DNA from: JABFSC01 sp031389045 | GTDB taxonomy: Bacteria > Desulfobacterota > Binatia > Bin18 | Direction: 5' to 3' | NCBI GenBank assembly: GCA_031389045.1 | Contig: JANMSE010000482.1 | Coordinates: 1-6,335 of the forward strand | DNA: 6,335 bases | Shown here: piece by piece, positions 1-5,076 of the stretch | Layout of the letters: each line of letters starts with the position of its first letter | Position numbering within the stretch: the stretch's first letter is position 1 | Program-made: the position numbers and the translations under genes | Notes under the pieces: generated by a model | Databases searched by the model: none | What the model saw: only the letters and a program-made list of their open reading frames with translations | What the model was told of the DNA's origin: nothing

Positions 1-1014
1 GGCAACGAGGTGTTGTCGAAAGACCCCACGCTCGATTGGCTCAAGAACGCGCGGCTGTCGCAACGGCTGATCGGTTCCTTTCCCTTCTCCCACGTCGGGC
101 GCGCCTACGATGGCACCCACATCGGATTCACCCGTGGTCCCGTGAATCTGACGCTCATGGCCTCGCATCCCACCCAGGGTGGGTTTGACCTGGCGGGCAT
201 GAAGGAGATGAATGAGATTGACCTGCTCTACGGCGCGGTCAATTTGACGAAACCAGAGTTCGCGCAGTTCATGGATGCACGGTTCTTTTATATCTACTAC
301 GGCGATGGCCGTGGGTTGTTGAAAAGCGACAATCGTCCGGCCCCCGTCCGCACCGCCGACAAGCAGGACATTTCGATCCATACCGAAGGCGCGCATTGGA
401 TCGCGGCGCTGCCGACCGCGATGGGAACCATTGACCTGCTCGCGTGGGGCGCGATGCAACAAGGCCAATGGGGCACACTCGACCACAGCGCCTGGGCCTG
501 GAGCACCGAAATGGGCTGGCAACCCAACATGTTCCTGAAGCCGTGGCTGCGCATCGGCTACAGTCGCAGTTCGGGCGATGACACTCCAGGCGACGGTGAC
601 CACGACACCTTCTTTCAGATTCTGCCGACGGCCCGGCTCTATTCGTATTCCACTTTCTACAACTTGATGAACAACGACGATGCCTTCATCCAACTGATCC
701 TCCGCCCGTTTCCTGGAGTGATGACTCGGAGTGAGTTCCACTTCATTCGGCTGGGGGAAGGGAAAGACCTGTGGTACAGCGGCTCCGGGGCGACCCTGTC
801 GGACCGCAATGTCGGTTTCGGCTATCCAGGCCGTCCGGCCTTTGGGCATCGGAATCTGATGCAGGTCTGGGAGAATTCCATCAATTATGACTGGAACGCC
901 CATCTCAGCCTGGCGGCCTACTACGGGCACGTGTTTGGCAAGCGGGTGGTGCGCTCCTTGTATCCCGATGCCGACGCCAACTATGCGTTTCTTGAAGTGA
1001 CGTTCAAGCTGTAA
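1..1014 (+). CDS. Alginate-export-family outer-membrane beta-barrel protein, 5'-truncated by the window edge
   Basis: The reading frame is open from base 1, so the GTG at 10 and later ATGs are probably internal codons; only the C-terminal ~337 residues are present. The segment opens with a GNEVLSKDP...RLIGSF..SHVGRAYDG pattern that I recognise from the alginate export (Alginate_exp, AlgE-like) family, where a long barrel follows a short signal peptide. The rest alternates hydrophobic and polar residues, is rich in Tyr, Trp, Phe and Gly, and has no long hydrophobic helix, as expected of beta strands. It ends in a strand-like YAFLEVTFKL, although the last residue is Leu instead of the usual Phe or Trp. 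Members sit in the outer membrane as porins. Many genomes, including Nitrospira-type ones, carry paralogues not tied to alginate, so the substrate is unknown. There are no alginate biosynthesis genes nearby. A strong terminator follows about 65 bases after the stop. Confidence 0.8.
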   Translation, partial: GNEVLSKDPTLDWLKNARLSQRLIGSFPFSHVGRAYDGTHIGFTRGPVNLTLMASHPTQGGFDLAGMKEMNEIDLLYGAVNLTKPEFAQFMDARFFYIYYGDGRGLLKSDNRPAPVRTADKQDISIHTEGAHWIAALPTAMGTIDLLAWGAMQQGQWGTLDHSAWAWSTEMGWQPNMFLKPWLRIGYSRSSGDDTPGDGDHDTFFQILPTARLYSYSTFYNLMNNDDAFIQLILRPFPGVMTRSEFHFIRLGEGKDLWYSGSGATLSDRNVGFGYPGRPAFGHRNLMQVWENSINYDWNAHLSLAAYYGHVFGKRVVRSLYPDADANYAFLEVTFKL

Positions 1015-1079
1015 ACACGAGAGCAACGTCAGCTTGCCCACGGGGAGGAGAAAAATCCCTCCTTGTTCCTCCCCACACT

Positions 1080-1111
1080 GGGGACGGTGTTCCCTCCACC
1101 GTCCCCTTTTT
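1080..1111 (+). terminator. Rho-independent terminator after the outer-membrane protein gene
   Basis: GGGGACGGTG (1080-1089) and CACCGTCCCC (1097-1106) form a perfect 10-bp stem with a 7-base loop, followed directly by TTTTT (1107-1111) and then CTT. This is a textbook intrinsic terminator. A second hairpin lies just upstream: GGGGAGGA (1042-1049) pairs with TCCTCCCC (1067-1074) over a 17-base loop that contains an A5 run. It could fold before the terminator. Confidence 0.92.
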
Positions 1112-1207
1112 CTTGCTGGAAGCGCGAGTCGGCAATATCCGCATCCGCTACCATCAGTCTTTGATTTCATGCCGGGTGGCGAAGCAACGTTTCATGTCCG
1201 GCTGATT
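1112..1207. other. Intergenic spacer without a recognisable gene
   Basis: Together with the terminator and the AGACT array this makes up the 262-base gap between the outer-membrane protein and endonuclease Q. I see no conserved coding signal. A short open frame here runs through the terminator and resembles nothing I know. A promoter for the endonuclease gene should lie in this stretch, but the best pair I can find (TTGCTG at 1113, TATCCG at 1136) is too weak to call. Confidence 0.5.
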
Positions 1208-1208
1208 G

Positions 1209-1270
1209 AGACTTTGCCCCAGACTTCTTTGAGACTTGCCCCTAGACTTGTCCGAGACTTGTCCTAGACT
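1209..1270. repeat. Six AGACT motifs at 11-12-base spacing upstream of the endonuclease Q gene
   Basis: AGACT begins at 1209, 1221, 1232, 1244, 1255 and 1266, giving spacings of 12, 11, 12, 11 and 11. Most units extend to a degenerate (G/T)AGACTTGYCC. The last copy ends six bases before the ATG at 1277. The spacing is close to one DNA helical turn, so all copies would face the same side of the helix. This could be a regulatory array or a decayed minisatellite; the sequence does not decide between them. Confidence 0.8.
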
Positions 1271-1276
1271 GGCCCC

Positions 1277-2536
1277 ATGCGTATCGTCGCCGACCTGCAT
1301 ATCCATTCACGCTTTAGCTACGCCTGTAGCAAAGAGATGGAAGTGGAACGCCTGGCGTGGTGGGCGCGACGCAAAGGCATCTCGCTCCTGGGCACGGGCG
1401 ATTTCACCCACCCCATTTATCTGACCCACCTCAAGCAGACCCTCGAACCAGCGGAAGAGGGCTTGTTTCGCCTTCGCGCCGGGGAACGTGACGTGCGCTT
1501 CATGCTCACGGTCGAGGTCACCAACATTTTTCGCCAGGATGGCCGCTTGCGCAAAACCCATACACTGATTTTCGCGCCCAGTTTCTCCGTCGTGGAACGT
1601 CTCAATGCGCGACTGGCCGATCATGGCAAGCTGGCGATGGATGGCCGTCCGACGTTACGGTGCTCCGCCCGTGATCTCTTGCGCATGGTCAAGGACACGG
1701 CCCTAGAGTGCGAGGTGATTCCCGCTCATATCTGGACACCATGGTTTTCAGTGCTGGGCTCCTTGTCTGGGTTTGATTCGTTGGTGGAATGTTATGGCGA
1801 CGATGTCACGCATATTCGCGCCGTGGAAACGGGCTTGTCGTCCGACCCGGCCATGAACTGGCGACTCTCGACGCTTGATGGCGTCGCATTGATCTCCAAT
1901 TCCGATGCGCACTCGCCACGCAAACTGGCACGCGAGGCCAACGTGCTGAACTGCGAGCTGAGCTACCGCGGCGTGCGTGATGCCTTGCTCAGTCGCGATC
2001 CCGCCCGATTTCTCCATACGATTGAGTTCTTTCCCGAAGAGGGGAAGTATCATCTGGATGGTCACCGGCAGTGTCACGTTCGTGTGGATCCCACCGAAAT
2101 GCGACAGCGCAATCGACGGTGCCCAGTGTGTGGTAAGCCGCTTACGGTGGGCGTGTTGCACCGGGTGACCGCGCTGGCGGATCGTGCGGTGGGATACACG
2201 CCCAGCAATCCCATTCCAGCGAAGTATGTCATTCCCCTGGAAGAGATCATCGCCGCGGCACTTGGGCAGCAACCAAACACCAAGCGAGTGACGGCGGCCT
2301 ACAACACGCTCCTTGAGGAGTATGGAACGGAGTTGGGAATCCTTCTTGATAGAGAGGCAGAGGAGTTGGCACGCGCGACGCCACCGCGTATTCTTGCGAG
2401 CATCCTCAAGGCCCGGCGCGGGGAAGTACGGATCACACCTGGATATGATGGGGAATATGGAACACTGGCATTGTTTGATGACGAAATGGACAATTGCGAT
2501 GCTCGTCCTGCTGCTCGCGGCTCGCGGGTTCGCTGA
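1277..2536 (+). CDS. Endonuclease Q family protein (PHP-fold nuclease for deaminated DNA bases)
   Basis: Predicted DNA-repair enzyme. Characterised EndoQ proteins nick DNA 5' of uracil, hypoxanthine, xanthine or abasic sites. The 419 residues show the family's metal-site motifs in order: DLHIHS with His8 and His10; GTGDFTHP with Asp42 and His45; Glu80 in VEVTN; THTLIFAP with His95; PAHIWTPWFS with His151; and SNSDAHSP with Asp210 and His212. A zinc-type cluster follows (Cys266, CPVC at 282-285, nearby His residues). The characteristic end PGYDGEYGTLALF lies at about 388-400. The start is fixed by an in-frame TAG at 1265-1267 and because DLHIHS must be N-terminal. No Shine-Dalgarno sequence precedes the ATG. 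The last ~17 residues (MDNCDARPAARGSRVR) do not look like family sequence; they are read out of frame through the next gene's signal-peptide codons. Length is close to that of family members. No helicase or uracil-DNA repair gene is adjacent. Confidence 0.9.
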   Translation: MRIVADLHIHSRFSYACSKEMEVERLAWWARRKGISLLGTGDFTHPIYLTHLKQTLEPAEEGLFRLRAGERDVRFMLTVEVTNIFRQDGRLRKTHTLIFAPSFSVVERLNARLADHGKLAMDGRPTLRCSARDLLRMVKDTALECEVIPAHIWTPWFSVLGSLSGFDSLVECYGDDVTHIRAVETGLSSDPAMNWRLSTLDGVALISNSDAHSPRKLAREANVLNCELSYRGVRDALLSRDPARFLHTIEFFPEEGKYHLDGHRQCHVRVDPTEMRQRNRRCPVCGKPLTVGVLHRVTALADRAVGYTPSNPIPAKYVIPLEEIIAAALGQQPNTKRVTAAYNTLLEEYGTELGILLDREAEELARATPPRILASILKARRGEVRITPGYDGEYGTLALFDDEMDNCDARPAARGSRVR

Positions 2537-3200
2537 CGACATCATCCCCGCCAGTCGCGCCCGCGAGTTTTCCGATCAGCTCGTCACCCTTGAGGGCACG
2601 GTCAGCGCCACTCGTAAGGATGGACGCAATACATTTCTGACGTTTGGTCCGGCCGCCACCCCGGAACTCTCGGTCGCGATTACTCCACCCTTGTTGCTTT
2701 CGGAATTTCCGCCACAGCCAGAAAAATTTTACCAAGGGAAAACCCTGCGAGTCACCGGTCGGGTGTACCTCATACGTGGCCAGCCGGAAATGTTGATCAG
2801 CGCCGCCGACCGCATTGAAGTCGTGAGCGATAACGAACCCGCGGGCATCCGTGAAGCGCTGAGACCACAACCATCCAACGCATCGTCTTCCCCTCCCCTT
2901 TCAACCACCCCGCCGCCGCTTCCGCGCGAACTGGTGACCGGGTCAGAGACGAAACTGCTTGATCTTCGCCCATCACGACCTTTGGCAGCCACCACCCCTA
3001 CTTCTCGTTCAGCGGATGCCTGTGGTGACGCCCAAGGGCTGTGGAAACAAGTATCCCAAGATCTCGTGCCGCATTTACGGGCGTACACCACCTGTCTGGA
3101 AAAAGCCTCACTCGGATGCGATCCCGAAGGCGAAAAAGTCGCTCTCGGCATGCTCGGTGTTCAACAAGCGCAGAAACGGGTGAAGATGTCGTGTCGGTAG
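2478..3200 (+). CDS. Predicted secreted OB-fold protein with a four-cysteine C-terminal domain
   Basis: I do not recognise a named gene. The frame is open from 2313, but the ATG at 2478 begins a clear signal peptide: MTKW, a hydrophobic core IAMLVLLLAA, then RGFA with likely cleavage after Ala19. This start gives 240 residues and a 59-base overlap with the endonuclease gene. The ATG at 2457 is an alternative, but its GGGGA sits too close to serve as a ribosome binding site. Residues ~25-115 look like an OB-fold (vtleGtVs...fltFg ... yqGKtlrVtGrVyl..gqpEmlis.adrIevv), as in tRNA_anti-like or nucleic-acid-binding OB proteins. Next comes a Pro/Ser/Thr-rich linker (~120-180), then a helical tail with Cys182, Cys206, Cys214 and Cys239. 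These are the only cysteines in the mature chain, which suits two periplasmic disulfides. Function is unknown; exported OB-folds often bind ligands or proteins rather than nucleic acid. Confidence 0.75.
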   Translation: MTKWTIAMLVLLLAARGFADDIIPASRAREFSDQLVTLEGTVSATRKDGRNTFLTFGPAATPELSVAITPPLLLSEFPPQPEKFYQGKTLRVTGRVYLIRGQPEMLISAADRIEVVSDNEPAGIREALRPQPSNASSSPPLSTTPPPLPRELVTGSETKLLDLRPSRPLAATTPTSRSADACGDAQGLWKQVSQDLVPHLRAYTTCLEKASLGCDPEGEKVALGMLGVQQAQKRVKMSCR

Positions 3201-3204
3201 AAAT

Positions 3205-3308
3205 ATCGGGTGATCGGGTGATTGAGTCATCGGATGATTGAAAAACGGCTCGATCACCCAATTCCTCAATCGCCCAATGACTCAATCACCCGATGACTCA
3301 ATTCCCTC
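3205..3308. repeat. Array of thirteen 8-base units with opposing halves, forming a long hairpin
   Basis: From 3205 the sequence divides into 13 consecutive octamers, nearly all starting AT. The first units are ATCGGGTG (3205 and 3213), ATTGAGTC (3221) and ATCGGATG (3229). Two poorer units follow, then the opposite sense: ATCACCCA (3253), ATCGCCCA (3269), ATGACTCA (3277), ATCACCCG (3285) and ATGACTCA (3293). The two halves are complementary: 3213-3230 pairs perfectly with 3277-3294 over 18 bp, and an interrupted extension runs inward to about 3241/3266. The array fills the gap between the OB-fold gene and the moaA promoter. It lacks a T-run, so it is not a classic terminator, but it could end transcription or protect the upstream mRNA. 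Confidence 0.85.
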
Positions 3309-3315
3309 ACCGTCC

Positions 3316-3343
3316 TTGGCTAACGACCGCCGATAGTTATAAT
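3316..3343 (+). promoter_or_regulatory. Sigma-70-type promoter for moaA
   Basis: A perfect -10 box TATAAT lies at 3338-3343 with TTGGCT (four of six consensus bases) at 3316-3321, spacer 16. Transcription would start near 3350, giving a leader of under 20 bases that contains the ribosome binding site. The short leader leaves no room for a molybdenum-cofactor riboswitch. Confidence 0.65.
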
Positions 3344-3355
3344 GCCGACACGCTT

Positions 3356-3360
3356 AAGGA
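3356..3360 (+). promoter_or_regulatory. Ribosome binding site that sets the moaA start
   Basis: AAGGA lies seven bases before the ATG at 3368. This favours that start over the in-frame ATG at 3293, which lies inside the octamer array and upstream of the promoter. Confidence 0.75.
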
Positions 3361-3367
3361 CATCCCC

Positions 3368-4381
3368 ATGTTACGCGATACCTTCAACCGCCCACTCCAG
3401 GATTTACGCATCTCCGTTACGGACCGGTGCAACTTCCGCTGTACGTACTGCATGCCACTCGACGAGTATGAGTGGCTGGCCAGAAAAGAAATCCTCACGT
3501 TCGAGGAAATCACCCGCCTCGCTCGGTTGTTCGTCGCGCTGGGTGTCGAAAAAATTCGTCTGACCGGTGGTGAACCACTGGCACGACGCGACCTGCATAA
3601 GTTAATCGCGAAATTGTCAGCGCTAGAGACCGCTCCTGATATATGCCTCACGACCAATGGTTCGCTGTTAGCAGAGCGTGCCGCCGCGTTGAAACACGCC
3701 GGGCTGCGCCGCATCAACGTGAGCATCGACTCCCTCAACCCTGACCGCTTCCGCCAGATCACGAAACGGGGCGACCTGAGCACCGTGCTCGACGGATTGT
3801 TCGCCGCCAAACAGATCGGGCTCCATCCCATCAAAATCAACGCGGTCATTGAGCGCGGCGTCAACGACGATGAAATTCTCGACCTCGTCTCCTTCTGCCG
3901 GGAGCACGGGTTCGCCATGCGCTTCATCGAATATATGGATGTCGGTAACGCCAACAACTGGCGTTCGGAAAAGATCGTGTCCAAGAAGGAAATCCTGGAG
4001 ATCGTCAACGCCCGTTTTCCCTTGCGGAAACTCGGGCACGAGAAAGGCAGCGCCCCTTCGGAGGATTATCAATTTCTCGACGGCACTGGTGACGTCGGCG
4101 TGATCGCCTCGGTCACCGAACCTTTTTGCTCGACCTGTACACGGGCGCGGCTCACCGCTGACGGCAAGCTGGTCACTTGCCTCTTTTCCGACGACGGCTA
4201 CGACTTGAAGGCGCTGCTGCGGCAGGGTGCCACGGACGAGGAGATCACGAAGGTCCTCCAGTCCCTGTGGAGTCAACGGAAAGATCGCTATTCAGAAGAA
4301 CGCCTCATGGCCATGCGTTCCCCAACTGGCTACAATCCCAAGGAGCACCGCAAAATCGAAATGATTAGTTTGGGTGGATAG
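3368..4381 (+). CDS. moaA: GTP 3',8-cyclase MoaA (molybdenum cofactor biosynthesis)
   Basis: Radical-SAM enzyme that, with MoaC, turns GTP into cyclic pyranopterin monophosphate, the first step of molybdenum-cofactor synthesis, in the cytoplasm. The 337 residues match the usual family length. The N-terminal LRISVTDRCNFRCTYCMP holds the radical-SAM CxxxCxxC (Cys21, 25, 28) for the SAM-binding [4Fe-4S] cluster. LTGGEPL (65-71) is the SAM-binding GGE motif. The C-terminal CSTCTRARLTADGKLVTC has Cys254, Cys257 and Cys271 in the MoaA-specific C-x2-C-x13-C that carries the second cluster next to GTP. The chain ends in the conserved Gly-Gly (336-337) that is important for catalysis. All key residues are present, so the enzyme should be active. 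The start at 3368 is supported by the ribosome binding site, the promoter and the family's typical MLRDxFxRPLxDLRIS opening. No other moa, moe or mob gene is in the window. Confidence 0.97.
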   Translation: MLRDTFNRPLQDLRISVTDRCNFRCTYCMPLDEYEWLARKEILTFEEITRLARLFVALGVEKIRLTGGEPLARRDLHKLIAKLSALETAPDICLTTNGSLLAERAAALKHAGLRRINVSIDSLNPDRFRQITKRGDLSTVLDGLFAAKQIGLHPIKINAVIERGVNDDEILDLVSFCREHGFAMRFIEYMDVGNANNWRSEKIVSKKEILEIVNARFPLRKLGHEKGSAPSEDYQFLDGTGDVGVIASVTEPFCSTCTRARLTADGKLVTCLFSDDGYDLKALLRQGATDEEITKVLQSLWSQRKDRYSEERLMAMRSPTGYNPKEHRKIEMISLGG

Positions 4382-4410
4382 GTCACATCGGAACCTAACG
4401 TTTGTGAGAC

Positions 4411-4439
4411 CGGGCACCACGGCCCGAGGGAGGCGGATC
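4411..4439 (+). promoter_or_regulatory. Strong ribosome binding site of the universal-stress gene, next to a small hairpin
   Basis: GAGGGAGG (4426-4433) lies six bases before the ATG at 4440 and identifies that start; the open frame itself extends back to 4374, inside moaA. Directly upstream, CGGGC (4411-4415) can pair with GCCCG (4422-4426) over a 6-base loop, touching the edge of the ribosome binding site. The stem is only 5 bp, so any control role is speculative. I see no promoter in the 58-base gap after moaA. Confidence 0.6.
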
Positions 4440-4883
4440 ATGATTGCAATGAAGAGCGTTCTCTTTCTCACCGATTTCTCACCTGAAGCCACGGACGCAC
4501 TCTCCTACGCCTGGGAGTTGACGCAAAAGTTCGATGGCCGGTTGTATCTTCTCCATGTCATCGTCGATCCCACCAGTCCGCGCTACGGAATGGTCGGCGG
4601 TCATTACCATGCGATGGACAAAAATGCCCAAGAAAAATCCTGGGAATGGCTCACGAAGATCCATCGCGAGCAACTAGGCAACGCCCCGAACTGCGAAACG
4701 TTAATCGAACGTGGGGAACTCTTCGAGCATGTGCTCCATGCCGTGCGCGAACATCACATTGATATGGTGGCGCTGAGCGCCCACACGCATCCCGGATTTC
4801 ATCTGCACCTGATTTCGAACTTGCCGGAAAAGCTGGTGCGCCAAGCCCCGTGTCATGTGTTCGTGATTCATAATGCGCAGTAA
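4440..4883 (+). CDS. Universal stress protein (UspA-fold), with degenerate nucleotide-binding motif
   Basis: A single-domain cytoplasmic Usp protein of 147 residues, the usual length. The N-terminal strand and turn KSVLFLTDFSPEATDALSYAWELTQKFDGRLYLLHVI is typical, as is the C-terminal LPEKLVRQAPCHVFVIHN, matching the family's vaekvlr.apcPVlvV. The ATP-binding version of the fold carries G-x2-G-x9-G(S/T) between these. Here the equivalent stretch (about 113-127, SAHTHPGFHLHLISN) keeps only one glycine and is rich in histidine. The protein therefore probably does not bind ATP in the MJ0577 manner and is closer to the non-binding UspA class. The substrate and stress signal are unknown. It follows moaA by 58 bases with no visible promoter, so co-transcription is likely. 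A hairpin terminator lies 16 bases after the stop. Met4 (4449) is a weaker alternative start. Confidence 0.9.
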   Translation: MIAMKSVLFLTDFSPEATDALSYAWELTQKFDGRLYLLHVIVDPTSPRYGMVGGHYHAMDKNAQEKSWEWLTKIHREQLGNAPNCETLIERGELFEHVLHAVREHHIDMVALSAHTHPGFHLHLISNLPEKLVRQAPCHVFVIHNAQ

Positions 4884-4899
4884 GCGCGCTTCCCCCGCA

Positions 4900-4935
4900 G
4901 GGTGCGCTCCGCGCACCCGTCTTCTCCGTACTTTT
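4900..4935 (+). terminator. Hairpin terminator after the universal-stress gene
   Basis: GGGTGCGC (4900-4907) and GCGCACCC (4911-4918) form a perfect 8-bp GC-rich stem with a TCC loop. The tract after it (GTCTTCTCCGTACTTTT) is U-rich but interrupted, so termination may be less efficient than at 1080-1111. Because the arms are symmetric it could also work on the other strand. Confidence 0.65.
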
Positions 4936-4977
4936 ACCTTTTGATTCCTGCCTTTTAATTTTTGATTTTTTCTTCCT
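4929..4977. repeat. T-rich array of seven 7-base units
   Basis: From 4929 the sequence reads as seven heptamers: TACTTTT, ACCTTTT, GATTCCT, GCCTTTT, AATTTTT, GATTTTT, TCTTCCT. The register is held, with purine-rich or variable first positions and T-rich ends, but the copies are degenerate. It lies just after the terminator hairpin and is non-coding. It resembles decayed short-tandem repeats seen in intergenic DNA of many environmental bacteria. Confidence 0.6.
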
Positions 4978-5030
4978 CCCCGCCACTGACACAACCTCAC
5001 TACCAGCAGATGGCATTGCCACCGAAATGC

Positions 5031-5057
5031 TTGACTCCACCGTAAGTTAGCTATACT
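5031..5057 (+). promoter_or_regulatory. Candidate promoter of the AAA ATPase gene
   Basis: TTGACT (5031-5036, five of six consensus) and TATACT (5052-5057, five of six) are separated by 15 bases, shorter than the preferred 17. Transcription would begin around the centre of the palindrome, about 10 bases before the start codon, giving an almost leaderless mRNA. The -10 box lies inside the left arm of the palindrome. Confidence 0.5.
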
Positions 5058-5076
5058 CGAATAATTATTCGAGTAT
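5053..5076. promoter_or_regulatory. Perfect 24-base palindrome overlapping the start codon, likely operator
   Basis: ATACTCGAATAA (5053-5064) is followed with no spacer by its exact reverse complement (5065-5076). The right end supplies the A and T of the ATG at 5075, and the left end overlaps the candidate -10 box. A protein bound here would block both polymerase and the start site, so repression, possibly by the gene's own product, is the simplest reading. With the predicted transcription start at the centre, an RNA hairpin would not form, which favours a DNA-level site. Confidence 0.75.

Noticed and set aside
1034..1267. Small + strand frame in the gap before endonuclease Q
   Set aside because: It runs through a perfect intrinsic terminator and into the AGACT array, has no recognisable domain, and is best seen as chance.
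1748..2545. Long (265-codon) open frame on the - strand opposite endonuclease Q
   Set aside because: The + strand frame has unmistakable catalytic motifs across the same bases; the reverse translation is low in recognisable motifs and is a codon-bias shadow. The same applies to the - strand frames at 3337-4008 and 3668-4276 opposite moaA.
1277..3200. Endonuclease Q plus OB-fold protein as a new DNA-repair or defence operon
   Set aside because: The OB-fold protein carries a clear signal peptide and should be outside the cytoplasm, so a shared DNA substrate is unlikely; no other defence-type gene is linked.
3205..3308. CRISPR array
   Set aside because: Units are 8 bases, directly abutting, with no unique spacers and no cas genes nearby.
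3293..3367. N-terminal extension of MoaA from the ATG at 3293
   Set aside because: That ATG is part of a repeat octamer (ATGACTCA) upstream of the TATAAT box; family alignment by eye, the AAGGA site and the promoter all support 3368.
3205..3367. Molybdenum-cofactor riboswitch upstream of moaA
   Set aside because: The structured part is a simple octamer hairpin upstream of the likely promoter, and the predicted mRNA leader is under 20 bases, too short for a riboswitch.
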